A stretch of DNA of 64,000 bases, taken from Frigidibacter sp. ROC022. GTDB lineage: Bacteria > Pseudomonadota > Alphaproteobacteria > Rhodobacterales > Rhodobacteraceae. A program made the position numbers and the translations under genes. Shown here piece by piece: positions 42,602 through 51,064 of the stretch. The stretch spans positions 186,001-250,000 of the forward strand of contig NZ_JANQDU010000002.1 in the NCBI RefSeq assembly GCF_024723735.1, written 5' to 3'. The notes beneath the pieces were generated by a model that saw only the letters and a list, made by a program, of their open reading frames with translations, was not told the DNA's origin and did not search any database. Position 1 is the stretch's first letter; every line of letters starts with the position of its first letter.

Positions 42602-43303
42602 TCAGTTGGTCAGCAGGTAGTAGCTGTTGCGCACCCGACCCATGTTCTTGACGGTGATGATGAAATAGCCGTCCCAACGGGGCGTCCAGGCGCAGTAGAG
42701 CTGATCGGAATACGAGGTGTCGTAGCAGATCGTGTTGCCGTTCTCGTCGGTGACCAGCAGGTCGAGATCGGCATCGCCATCACCGACGATCGCGAGTTCG
42801 GCCAGCGAATTTCCATAGAACGGCACCCGGTAGGTGTCGTTGTAGCCCGCCGGAAGCCGCGACAGGGTGCGCGAGGCGCCACCGATCCGGCCCTTGCTGC
42901 TGGCCATCTCGATATCGTCGATCATCCCCAGCATCTCGGCATCGTCGCCGGCCAGTTCCTTGGCCTTGGCCAGCATGTCCTCGAGGCTGACCGGCGCATC
43001 GGCGCCCTCGCCTTCCTCGGCGGTATCGGCGCCTTCGATGGCGGCCTGGACGACCTCCCGGTCGACATCCTTGACGTCGATCGACTTCAGCATTTCGGCA
43101 GCGGCCGCAACGGCCACCGCCGAGTCATGCGCCACGCCCCACTGGTAGAGCTTCTGCGCCACCGAGAAATCGGCAACGACGCCTTCGGCGGCGGGGGCTT
43201 CCTTGGTGACGTTCTCGCCGGTCTTGTCCTGGGCGAGCGCGATGCCGCCGGCGGCGACCAGCGCGGTCGTTGCGAGAACGGCGGAAATACGTTTCAGGCT
43301 CAT
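42602..43303 (-). CDS. Small exported protein with PPC-like C-terminal domain (paralogue 2)
   Basis: A 233-residue exported protein; the signal peptide is about 1-25 (ends GGIALAQ). Shared blocks with the protein at 30573 are VAQKLYQWGVAHDSAVAVAAAAEM, LEDMLAKAKELAGDDAEMLG, SSKG, DADLDLLVTDENGNTICYDTS, QLYCAWTPRWDGYFIITVKN and the end YYLLTN. An acidic insert (ADTAEEGEGADAP) is unique to this copy. The C-terminal part resembles PPC domains with two Cys. The ATG at 43303 has GGAAGGAC upstream. It is first in the unit with the CHAT gene, mirroring its paralogue ahead of the first caspase-like gene. This repeated coupling suggests each small protein is a partner of the protease it precedes. Confidence 0.78.
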   Translation of the reverse strand: MSLKRISAVLATTALVAAGGIALAQDKTGENVTKEAPAAEGVVADFSVAQKLYQWGVAHDSAVAVAAAAEMLKSIDVKDVDREVVQAAIEGADTAEEGEGADAPVSLEDMLAKAKELAGDDAEMLGMIDDIEMASSKGRIGGASRTLSRLPAGYNDTYRVPFYGNSLAELAIVGDGDADLDLLVTDENGNTICYDTSYSDQLYCAWTPRWDGYFIITVKNMGRVRNSYYLLTN

Positions 43304-43407
43304 GGTGTCCTTCCCTCCAAAATACCTATATTCGGGTCGGTCAGGATCCGACCGCTCCATGAATCGAACATCGCAGAACATCTGCCTTTAGGGAAGCTAG
43401 AGGCTGG

Positions 43408-43423
43408 TGACAAATGTCGTTAG
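43408..43423. promoter_or_regulatory. Shared island promoter element, copy 3
   Basis: The sequence TGACAA-ATGT-CGTTAG contains TGAC-N7-GTTA. It lies 105 bp upstream of the small exported protein gene (minus) and 121 bp upstream of uxuA (plus). Confidence 0.4.
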
Positions 43424-43543
43424 AAACCCTGGGGTGCCGGCAATCGCCGGGGCGCGGCCGGGGCACGGCGCCGGCGGCGGGGCGATTGAACCGGGCCCGG
43501 ATTGGTTCTAAGCCGGGCCCGATTGCAACGGTGAGGAATGGCA

Positions 43544-44761
43544 ATGCGACGGACATGGCGGTGGTTTGGGCCCAAGGACCGGGTCTCGGTCGAGGACATG
43601 CTGCAATCGGGAGTCGAGGGCGTCGTCTCGGCCCTGCACCATCTGCCGCCCGGACAGGTCTGGACCGCCGAGGAGATCGCCCTGCGCCAACGGCAGATCA
43701 GCCACCGCGCCGACGGCAGCCCCTCGGGCATCGCCTGGGAAGTGGTCGAGAGCCTGCCGGTCTCGGAGGCGATCAAGAAGCAGAAGGGTGACTGGCGGGC
43801 GCATCTGGACGCCTATCGCGAGTCGCTGCGCAATCTCGCGGCGGCGGGGATCGAGGTCATCTGCTACAATTTCATGCCGGTGCTGGACTGGACCCGCACC
43901 GATCTGGCCTGGCGGGTCGGCAGCGGCGCCACCTGCATGCGCTTCGATCTGGCCGACTTCGCGGCCTTCGACATCCATATCCTGGGCCGCGCCGGGGCGG
44001 CCGAGGACTTTCCGCCGGCGGTGGTGGAAGAGGCCGCCCGCCGCTTTGCCGCGATGAATGACGACCGCAAGGCCGAACTGGCCCGCAATCTGGTCTTCGG
44101 CCTGCCCGGCGCCGCCGAGACCATGACCTTGGACGAGGTGCGCCGGCATCTGGCCGAATATGACGGTCTGGCACCGGACAGGCTGCGCGGACATCTGATC
44201 GACTTCCTCTCGGAGGTCGCGCCGCTGGCGCAGGAGCTGGGCCTGCGGCTTTGCTGTCATCCCGATGATCCGCCCTTCCCGTTGCTGGGTCTGCCCCGGA
44301 TAATGTCCACCGAGGCCGATTACGCCCGGGTGCTGGAGGCGGTCGATCTGCCCTCGAACGGTGTGACCCTGTGCTCGGGCTCGCTGGGCGCGCGGGCCGA
44401 CAACGATTTGCCGGGGATGATGCGGCGGCTGGGCGACCGGGTGCATTTCCTGCACCTGCGCAATGTCCGGCGCGAGGATGTGCCGGGCCAGCTGATGACC
44501 TCCTTCTACGAGGACGAACACCTGGAAGGCGGGACCGACATGGTCGCGCTGGTGGCGGCGGCCCTGGACGAGGAAGCGCGGCGCCGGGCGGCGGGACGGG
44601 CCGATGCCTCGATCCCGTTCCGGCCCGACCACGGCCAGGACATCCTCGACGACCATGGCCGCAAGGCGCAGCCCGGCTATCCGCTGATCGGGCGGATGAA
44701 GGGGCTGGCCGAGCTGCGCGGGATCATCGCGGCGCTGGAACACGCACCGCTGCGCGGCTGA
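43544..44761 (+). CDS. uxuA: Mannonate dehydratase
   Basis: A 405-residue cytoplasmic TIM-barrel enzyme that dehydrates D-mannonate to 2-keto-3-deoxygluconate in glucuronate breakdown. Typical stretches are MRRTWRWFGPKDRVSVEDM at the start, GIEVICYNFMPVLDWTRTDL, LRLCCHPDDPPFPLLGLPRI (metal-binding Cys/His), VHFLHLRNVRRE and a C-terminal FRPDHGQDILDD. The ATG at 43544 is preferred to one six bases earlier because GAGGA then lies at the right distance. It follows the proteolysis island on the opposite side from the sugar-acid cluster with which it would logically belong. The glucuronate isomerase and fructuronate reductase genes are not in the window. Confidence 0.92.
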   Translation: MRRTWRWFGPKDRVSVEDMLQSGVEGVVSALHHLPPGQVWTAEEIALRQRQISHRADGSPSGIAWEVVESLPVSEAIKKQKGDWRAHLDAYRESLRNLAAAGIEVICYNFMPVLDWTRTDLAWRVGSGATCMRFDLADFAAFDIHILGRAGAAEDFPPAVVEEAARRFAAMNDDRKAELARNLVFGLPGAAETMTLDEVRRHLAEYDGLAPDRLRGHLIDFLSEVAPLAQELGLRLCCHPDDPPFPLLGLPRIMSTEADYARVLEAVDLPSNGVTLCSGSLGARADNDLPGMMRRLGDRVHFLHLRNVRREDVPGQLMTSFYEDEHLEGGTDMVALVAAALDEEARRRAAGRADASIPFRPDHGQDILDDHGRKAQPGYPLIGRMKGLAELRGIIAALEHAPLRG

Positions 44762-44810
44762 TCCGCGCAGGCAAGGAAAGATCTGGCACCCGGGACCGCT
44801 CCGGCCTAGG

Positions 44811-44828
44811 CTAGACCAATCAGTCTAG
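44811..44828. promoter_or_regulatory. Palindromic operator upstream of thiolase gene
   Basis: CTAGAC-N6-GTCTAG is a perfect palindrome ending 10 bp before the thiolase ATG. Its form resembles TetR-family operators, and a repressor bound there would block both promoter and ribosome access. No TetR gene is adjacent. Confidence 0.55.
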
Positions 44829-44838
44829 GGAGAATCCG

Positions 44839-46002
44839 ATGAGCGAAGCGCATATCGTTGGCTGGGGGCACACCAGATTCGGTCGGGCCGAGGGCGATCT
44901 GGAAGCCTTGGTTCTTGCCGCCGCCCGCGAGGCGGTGGACCATGCCGGGGTCGATCCGGCCGAGATCGACGGCATCTGGCTGGGGCATTTCAACGCGGGC
45001 CTGGTGCCCGACGCCTTTGCCTCGTCGCTGGCGCTGGCGCTGGACCCGGCGCTGCGCTTCACCCCCGCCACGCGATGCGAGAACGCCTGCGCCTCGGGCT
45101 CGGCGGCCATCTGGCAGGCGGTGAACGCGATTCGCGCCGGACAGGCCCGGGTGGCGCTGGTGATCGGGGCCGAGAAGATGACCGCCAAGGATACCGCCGG
45201 CGTGACCGAGGCGCTGGCCGGCGCCTCCTATCAGGCCGAGGAAGCCGGCGTCTCCTTCCCGCAGGTCTTTGCCCGCTTTGCCCAAAGCTACAATCAGGCG
45301 CATGGCGATGTGTCCGAGCCGCTGGCCCGGATCGCCGCAAAGAACCACGCCAATGCGATGCAGAACCCGCTGGCGCATCTGCAGAAGGACCTCGGCTTCG
45401 AGTTCTGCAACACCGTCTCGGAAAAGAACCCGATCATCGCGGCGCCGCTCCGGATGTCGGATTGCTCGCTGATCTCGGACGGGGCGGCGGCGATGATCCT
45501 GGTCGATGACAGCCTGTCGGGGAATTTCCCGCAGGCAGTACGGTTTCGCGGCGCGGCGCAGGTCAACGACTTCCTGCCGATGTCGCGCCGCGACCTTCTG
45601 GCCTTCGAGGGCCCGGCCGAAGCCTTCCGGCGCGCCTATGCCCAGGCCGGGATCGGCGTCGATGATCTGGATTTCGCCGAGGTGCATGACTGTTTCACCA
45701 TCGCCGAACTGCTGAGCTACGAGGCGATGGGCCTGACGCCGCGGGGCCAGGGCCGCCGCGCCATCGAGGACGGCACGGTGCTGGCCGGTGGCAAGCTGCC
45801 GGTGAACCTGTCGGGCGGGCTGAAGGCCAAGGGCCATCCGGTCGGCGCCACCGGCGTCTCGATGCATGTCATGGCGGCGCGGCAGCTGACCGGAACCGCC
45901 GGCGGGATGCAGGCCGAGGGTGCCGAACTGGGCGCCATCTTCAACATGGGTGGCGCGGCGGTAGCGAACTACTGCTCGATTCTCGAACCGGTGCGGGCCT
46001 GA
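44839..46002 (+). CDS. Thiolase-like protein (acetyl-CoA acetyltransferase / SCP2-thiolase family)
   Basis: A 387-residue cytoplasmic protein of the thiolase superfamily, closest to the SCP2-thiolase/lipid-transfer-type subgroup. The nucleophilic Cys is in RCENACASGSAA at about 87-91. The active-site His regions are EVHDCFTIAELL and GGLKAKGHPVGATG near 335. It probably cleaves or condenses acyl-CoA thioesters, though members of this subgroup often have unproven activity. A ribosome site (GGGAG) and the palindromic operator lie just before the ATG. It is not part of a clear operon: a tRNA follows on the other strand. Confidence 0.85.
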   Translation: MSEAHIVGWGHTRFGRAEGDLEALVLAAAREAVDHAGVDPAEIDGIWLGHFNAGLVPDAFASSLALALDPALRFTPATRCENACASGSAAIWQAVNAIRAGQARVALVIGAEKMTAKDTAGVTEALAGASYQAEEAGVSFPQVFARFAQSYNQAHGDVSEPLARIAAKNHANAMQNPLAHLQKDLGFEFCNTVSEKNPIIAAPLRMSDCSLISDGAAAMILVDDSLSGNFPQAVRFRGAAQVNDFLPMSRRDLLAFEGPAEAFRRAYAQAGIGVDDLDFAEVHDCFTIAELLSYEAMGLTPRGQGRRAIEDGTVLAGGKLPVNLSGGLKAKGHPVGATGVSMHVMAARQLTGTAGGMQAEGAELGAIFNMGGAAVANYCSILEPVRA

Positions 46003-46019
46003 TGTCCAGGTGGGGGTGA

Positions 46020-46096
46020 TGGTAGCGTGGGGCGGACTTGAACCGCCGACCCCGGCATTATGAGTGCCGTGCTCTAACCAGCTGAGCTACCACGCC
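46020..46096 (-). tRNA. Elongator tRNA-Met (CAT)
   Basis: A 77-nt tRNA reading GGCGTGGTAGCTCAGC at the 5' end, with a full D arm, anticodon loop CTCATAA (anticodon CAT), a GGTTCAAGTCC T-loop, an acceptor stem closed by a G-U pair at 1-72, and encoded CCA. The G1-U72 end is typical of alphaproteobacterial elongator tRNA-Met and differs from initiator tRNA. A tRNA-Ile2 with a lysidine-modified CAT cannot be excluded from anticodon alone. Confidence 0.93.
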
Positions 46097-46289
46097 ATCG
46101 CCCGGCGTCCTAAGCCGGGGTCCGCAACGCGTCAAGGGGAAAACCGGGGTCGGGGCTCCGCTTGTTGATGCCGTTGCGTGCCAAGGGCGGCACCCGGCCC
46201 GGCATCGGGCCCGGACGGTCGATTCCGTTCCGCCCGCCCGAAGGCCGGGCCGCCGGTCCCGGCGCCCCCCGGGGTGCAATCCTCCGGTC

Positions 46290-48815
46290 TCAATCCTGCG
46301 CCCGCAGCACCCGTGCCGGCGGCGTCGCCAGCGGCCGCAGCGCAAAGGCCAGACCGCTCAGCAGCGTCACCAGCACGCCGCCACTGACGATCGCCAGGGC
46401 CGACCAGGGCTCGAACCGGTAATCGGTCTCCATCAGGAAATGGCAGACCGCCCAGCCCGACAGCCCGCCGGCGGCAATCGCCACCAGCCCGGCGGCGGCA
46501 CCAAGGATCACCGAGCGCAAAGCGAAATTCGTCAGGATCGCCCGGCGCGAGGCGCCCAGCGTCTTCAGCACCGCCGCCTCGAAGACCCGCGCCCGCTCTC
46601 CCGCCGCCGCCGCGCCGATCAGCACGATCGCCCCGGTTGCCAGGGTCGCCAGGGCGCCGACCGTCACCGCCGCCGCGATCGCCCCCAGGATGTCCGTCAC
46701 CCGCGCAATGGCATCGCGGACACCGATCAGCGTGATGTTCGGATAGGCATCCGAGAGGTCCCGCAACAGCCGCCCGTCCGCCTCGGGATCGGCATAGATC
46801 GTGGCGATGTGGCTGTGCGGCGCGCCTTGCAGGGCAGCCGGGTTCATCGACAGGACGAAACCGATCCCGGCATTGGAGAAATCCACCTCGCGGAACGAGG
46901 CGATGGTGGCGTCGATATCCCGGCCCAGGATGTTCACCGTCAGGCTGTCGCCCAGCTTCAGGCCAATCTCGGCGGCCTCCTCGGCGGCGAAGCTGACCAG
47001 CGGCGGGCCGGAATAGTCCTCGGGCCACCACTCTCCGGCCGTCAGCGTGGTGTTCGCGGGCTTCTCGGCGGAATAGGTCACGCCCCGGTCGCCGCGAACC
47101 ACCCAGTGATCGGTGACATCCCGCGCCGGGCGGCCATTGATCCGGGTGATCACCCCGCGCAGCATCGGCGCTGTCTCGACCTTTTCGACCTGTGGATCGG
47201 CGGCCAGCCGGGCCTTGAAACTGTCGAGCTGGTCGCCCTGAAGATCGACGACAAAGAACGACGGCGCCACCTGCGGCAGGTCGCGGGCGATGGCGCCGCG
47301 CAGATTGGCGTCGATCTGGCCGACCGCCGCCAGCACCGTCAGACCCAGCCCCAGCGACAGGACGACCGAGACCGCCTCTCCCCCCGGCCCGCCGACCGCG
47401 CCGAGTGCCAGCCGCAGCGTCGTCCAGCCCCTGAGCGCCCGCGACCGCTTGGCCAGCCGGGCCAGCGCCCGCACCAGCAGCGCCGCCGCCAGCAGCGCCC
47501 CGAAGGCAGCCAGCAGCGCCCCCGCGGCCCAGAGCGTCAGCGCCGCGGCCCCGGTCAGCCCCGCCGCCGCGCCGATCAGCGCCCCCAGCAGCGCCAGGGT
47601 CGCCAGCACATATGCCGGGCGCGGCATCTGGCCCCGGCCGAGCGCCGCATCGCGGTAAAGCGTCGCCGCCCGGATCCGCTCAGTCGCCGCCAGCGGCCAG
47701 AGGGTGAACAGGGCCGCCGCCAATGCGCCATAGAGCGCCGCCTCGGCCAGCGCCGCCGGCTGGAAGGGCGACCCGGCCGGCACCGCCAGCCGCGCTTCGA
47801 CCAGCGGCAGGGCCAGCACCGGCAGCACCCCGCCCAGAAGCAGCCCCAGGCCGATGCCCAGCCCGGCCAGAACCGTGATTTGCAAGGCATAGGTCAGGAA
47901 GATCACCCGCCGCGTGGCACCCAGCACCTTGAACGTGGCGATGGTGGCCCGCTTGCCGGTCAGATAACTGCGCACCGCCGCCGAAATGCCGACCCCGCCG
48001 ACCGCCAGCCCGGCCAGTCCGGTGAGGATCAGGAAGGCGCTGAGGCGGTCCACGAAGCGTTGCAGCCCGGGCTCGCCGTTGCGGGCGTCGCGCCAGCGAT
48101 AGCCGCCGCCCTCGATCTGCGTTTCGGCCGCCTGTTTCACCGTCTCCAACGCGGTTTCCGGCGGCAGCAACAGCCGGTAGTCGGTCTCGAACAGGGTGCC
48201 CGGCGCCAGCAGGCCCGAGTTCGCCAGGTCTTCGGTCCGCACCAGCGTTCGGGGCCCCAGGGTGAAGCCGCCGGCGCTGTCCGGCTCATGCGTCAGCGCC
48301 GCCATCAGCACGAAATCCTGTGTGCCCAGACGGAACACCGCGCCGGGCTCGAGCCCCATCCGGGCGATCAGCACAGGGTCCATCACCGCGCCGGGCAAGC
48401 CGTCCTGCCCGTCCAGCGCCTGCGCCAGAGGCATCGCCGGGCTCAGCTCCACCGCGCCCAGCAGCGGATAGGCGGCATCGACCCCCTTTACCTGGGTCAG
48501 CCCGCGCACCGAGCTGTCGCCCTCGCCGGCAACCGCCATCGACCGGAAATCGACGACTTCCGAAACCTGGCCCTGCGACTCCATCCAGGCGCGTTCGGCC
48601 TCGGTCGCATAGCGATAGGTCAGCTCGATCTCGGCGCTGCCGCCCAGCAGGGTCGCGCCCTCGCGGCTCAACCCTTCGTCGATCGCGCCGCGCACCGTGC
48701 CGACCGCGGCAATCGCGGCGACGCCCAGGGCCAGGCAGGCGATGAAGACCCGAAAGCCGGACAGTCCGCCGCGCAGCTCGCGCCGGGCCAGACGGGCCGC
48801 AAGCCGCAGGCTCAT
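46290..48815 (-). CDS. ABC transporter permease, FtsX/YbbP type
   Basis: An 841-residue inner-membrane permease of the MacB/FtsX superfamily, with two FtsX units. Membrane segments lie at about 22-42, around 255-280, 305-330, 355-375, 395-450 in the middle, 475-500, and three near the C-terminus (around 720-830). Two large periplasmic MacB-like domains separate them. The N-terminal sequence RELRGGLSGFRVFIACLALGVAAIAAVG is the usual opening of YbbP-like permeases. Its ATG overlaps the ATPase stop (ATGA at 48812-48815). Such pairs often act with a periplasmic esterase (TesA) encoded next to them, as here, and may extract or move lipids or lipoproteins. Confidence 0.88.
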   Translation of the reverse strand: MSLRLAARLARRELRGGLSGFRVFIACLALGVAAIAAVGTVRGAIDEGLSREGATLLGGSAEIELTYRYATEAERAWMESQGQVSEVVDFRSMAVAGEGDSSVRGLTQVKGVDAAYPLLGAVELSPAMPLAQALDGQDGLPGAVMDPVLIARMGLEPGAVFRLGTQDFVLMAALTHEPDSAGGFTLGPRTLVRTEDLANSGLLAPGTLFETDYRLLLPPETALETVKQAAETQIEGGGYRWRDARNGEPGLQRFVDRLSAFLILTGLAGLAVGGVGISAAVRSYLTGKRATIATFKVLGATRRVIFLTYALQITVLAGLGIGLGLLLGGVLPVLALPLVEARLAVPAGSPFQPAALAEAALYGALAAALFTLWPLAATERIRAATLYRDAALGRGQMPRPAYVLATLALLGALIGAAAGLTGAAALTLWAAGALLAAFGALLAAALLVRALARLAKRSRALRGWTTLRLALGAVGGPGGEAVSVVLSLGLGLTVLAAVGQIDANLRGAIARDLPQVAPSFFVVDLQGDQLDSFKARLAADPQVEKVETAPMLRGVITRINGRPARDVTDHWVVRGDRGVTYSAEKPANTTLTAGEWWPEDYSGPPLVSFAAEEAAEIGLKLGDSLTVNILGRDIDATIASFREVDFSNAGIGFVLSMNPAALQGAPHSHIATIYADPEADGRLLRDLSDAYPNITLIGVRDAIARVTDILGAIAAAVTVGALATLATGAIVLIGAAAAGERARVFEAAVLKTLGASRRAILTNFALRSVILGAAAGLVAIAAGGLSGWAVCHFLMETDYRFEPWSALAIVSGGVLVTLLSGLAFALRPLATPPARVLRAQD

Positions 48816-49507
48816 TCCGCCGCCCCGGCCAGGGTCTCGTCCGAAATCTTGCCGTCGCGCAGCCGCACCACCCGGCCGCAGCGGGCCGCCAGCGCCGGAT
48901 CATGCGTCACCAGCACCAGCGTGCCGCCCTGCTTTTCGACCAGGGCAAAGAGAAGCTCCACGATCGCGGCGCCGTTGGCGCTGTCGAGATTGCCGGTCGG
49001 CTCGTCGGCCAGCAATATCTCGGGCCGGGGCGCCAGGGCGCGGGCCAGGGCGACGCGCTGCTGCTCGCCACCCGACATCTGCGCGGGGTAATGGCCACGC
49101 CGATCCGCCAGCCCGACCTCGGCCAGCGCCGCCTCGGCCCGGGCGAAAGCATCCGCCGCCCCGGCCAGTTCCAGCGGCACCGCGACATTTTCCAGCGCGG
49201 TCATTGTCGGAATCAGGTGGAAGGATTGGAACACCACCCCCATATGATCCCTGCGGAACCGGGCCAGAGCATCTTCGCCCAGTGCCGTCAGGTCCTGGCC
49301 CAGCACCCGGACCTGCCCGGACGAGGCGCGCTCGAGCCCGCCGAGAAGCATGAGGAGCGATGACTTGCCAGACCCTGATGGCCCGATGAGCCCCAGACTT
49401 TCACCGCGCCCGACGCTCAGGTCGATGCCGCGCAGGATGTCCACCGGCCCGGCATTGCCGTCGAGGCTCAGCCTGGCGTCCCTGAGGGCGATGATCTCGT
49501 CAGTCAT
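48812..49507 (-). CDS. ABC transporter ATP-binding protein, YbbA/LolD type
   Basis: A 231-residue ATPase subunit. Walker A is GPSGSGKSS near residue 39, the signature is MSGGEQQRVALARAL, and Walker B is ILLADEPTGNLDS; the D-loop and H-loop (VTHDPALA) follow. The sequence is typical of the MacB/LolD/YbbA group of ATPases that work with FtsX-type permeases. The start codon is ATG at 49507 (MTDEIIALRDARL) with GGAAGG upstream. It is divergent from the TesA-like gene, with about 50 bp between them, which matches the ybbA-tesA arrangement found in many proteobacteria. Confidence 0.92.
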   Translation of the reverse strand: MTDEIIALRDARLSLDGNAGPVDILRGIDLSVGRGESLGLIGPSGSGKSSLLMLLGGLERASSGQVRVLGQDLTALGEDALARFRRDHMGVVFQSFHLIPTMTALENVAVPLELAGAADAFARAEAALAEVGLADRRGHYPAQMSGGEQQRVALARALAPRPEILLADEPTGNLDSANGAAIVELLFALVEKQGGTLVLVTHDPALAARCGRVVRLRDGKISDETLAGAAE

Positions 49508-49556
49508 GCGTTGGCGGCCTTCCTTGTTCCTCCATCGATATGGGCCGCGAGGGGCC

Positions 49557-50195
49557 GTGCACAAGCGTTGGCTGGCCGCATTCGCGGTTTCCGTGACGCT
49601 GGCGGCGCCTTTGCAGGCAGAACCGGTGGTCGTCGCGGCCCTCGGCGACTCTCTGACGCAGGGCTACGGCCTGCCGCAGGGTGACGGGCTGGTGCCGCAG
49701 CTGCAGGCATGGCTGGACGCGCAGGGGGTCGAAACGCGGCTGATCAATGCCGGCGTCTCGGGCGACACCACCGCCGGCGGGCTGGCGCGGATCGACTGGA
49801 CCCTGACCCCGGATGTGCAGGCGCTGATCGTCGGTCTGGGCGGAAACGACTTCCTGCGCGGCATCGACCCGGCCCTGACCCGCAGCAACCTCGACGCGAT
49901 CCTGGACCGTGCCGAGGCGCGCGGCCTGCCGGTGCTGCTGATCGGGCTGCATTCGGCGGGGAATTACGGCCCCGAGTACAAGGCGGCCTTCGATGCGATC
50001 TTCCCCGACCTGGCGGCGGCGCATGGCGCCCTGCTCTATCCCGACTTCTTCGAGGCACTGACCAGCGATGACGGCCCCGGCATCGACCCCGAGCTGATGC
50101 AGGCCGACGGCATCCATCCGAATGCCAAGGGCGTCGCCCTGGTGGTGCAGTCGCTGGGCCCGAAGGTTCTGGAACTGATCGACAGGGTCGAATAA
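49557..50195 (+). CDS. tesA: TesA-like periplasmic arylesterase/lysophospholipase (SGNH/GDSL)
   Basis: A 212-residue exported hydrolase. The signal peptide is about 1-21 (ends AAPLQA). SGNH blocks are all visible: nucleophile Ser in ALGDSLTQGYGL, Gly in NAGVSGDTTAGG, Asn in VGLGGNDFLRG, and the Asp/His pair in ADGIHPNAKG. The enzyme cleaves acyl-thioesters, lysophospholipids or aryl esters. The GTG at 49557 has GAGGGG upstream and begins the signal peptide; an in-frame ATG at 49506 would overlap the start codon of the divergent ATPase gene and is less likely. It is next to the YbbA/YbbP transporter. Confidence 0.88.
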   Translation: MHKRWLAAFAVSVTLAAPLQAEPVVVAALGDSLTQGYGLPQGDGLVPQLQAWLDAQGVETRLINAGVSGDTTAGGLARIDWTLTPDVQALIVGLGGNDFLRGIDPALTRSNLDAILDRAEARGLPVLLIGLHSAGNYGPEYKAAFDAIFPDLAAAHGALLYPDFFEALTSDDGPGIDPELMQADGIHPNAKGVALVVQSLGPKVLELIDRVE

Positions 50196-50203
50196 CCCGC
50201 TGT

Positions 50204-51064
50204 CTAGGTCGGATCGGGCGTGCGGAAGGTGAGCGAGGCCCAGAGCGCCTCCCACACCGGGGTGTTGTTCTTGACGCTCCCGGACAGCGGCCGCAGCACC
50301 ACGGCATCGACCAGGTATTCGGTGCCGGGCCGGGTTCTGACCGTCAGCTTGCCGTCCATGTCGGTCCAGCGCACCCGGCGGGTCACCTGCCCGTCCGCGC
50401 CGCGTGACTGCACCGTGACCCGGGCGCTCTTGAGCGGTTTGCCCTGATACAGCACCAGCAGCGGCAGACCCTGCGAGATGTCGTCGGCATAGGGATTGGC
50501 CAGAGCCACGATCTCGGCCTCTAGCCCGGCGGCGCGGTCCTCTCCGGCGCCGTTCCCGACCGCGATCAGGGCCTTGGCATAGCGCTGCGCACTCTGGCGG
50601 AAGCCGTCTTCGGGCAAGCCCCTGTCACGATGGTCCTCGATCGCCCAGGGAAAGTCCCGTGCCCGCACGAAGGACTCGAAATCGGACCAGTCCGACCAGA
50701 GCACCGCCGGGCCGCTGCTTTCATGGATGATCCGCGCCAGGCCTTCTTCCCCGACCTCCAGGCGCACGGCAGGCATGTCGCCCGAGTCCCCCTCCACCGG
50801 AATCTTCGTGTCGCCGCAAAGCAGTTCGAACCGATGCAGCCCGCCCGCCGAGAACCCCAGGTTCTCGCCCTCGAAATGCCGGCCCGCACGCAGATAGGCT
50901 ACCAGCTGATCGCCCGGGTCGATCTGATAGGACTCGGGCGCAATCCAGAACTCGCGGGGCTGGCCGGCCTGCGCGGCCCCCGGACCCGGCCATGCCGTCA
51001 GGCCGCCGCAAACGGCGAGGCAGAGCAGGGCTGTCCGGATCGGTCTGAGTAAGATGCGGCGCAT
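50204..51064 (-). CDS. DUF4198 family exported protein
   Basis: A 286-residue protein with a signal peptide (about 12-32, ends GAAQAGQ). The opening REFWIAPESYQIDPGDQLVAYLRAG...FEG is the typical start of DUF4198/NikM-like periplasmic proteins, where a His often comes first; here it is missing. The last part, WTDMDGKLTVRTRPGTEYLVDAVVLRPL, is also conserved in the family. Such proteins are sometimes accessory to metal uptake. No transporter for nickel or cobalt is adjacent; the stop converges on TesA (8 bp). The role is therefore unclear. Confidence 0.75.
   Translation of the reverse strand: MRRILLRPIRTALLCLAVCGGLTAWPGPGAAQAGQPREFWIAPESYQIDPGDQLVAYLRAGRHFEGENLGFSAGGLHRFELLCGDTKIPVEGDSGDMPAVRLEVGEEGLARIIHESSGPAVLWSDWSDFESFVRARDFPWAIEDHRDRGLPEDGFRQSAQRYAKALIAVGNGAGEDRAAGLEAEIVALANPYADDISQGLPLLVLYQGKPLKSARVTVQSRGADGQVTRRVRWTDMDGKLTVRTRPGTEYLVDAVVLRPLSGSVKNNTPVWEALWASLTFRTPDPT

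Noticed and set aside
28436-43303. The island as an anti-phage abortive-infection system
   Set aside because: The proteases are exported, controlled by a membrane two-component system, and no phage sensor, nucleotide cyclase or effector nuclease accompanies them.
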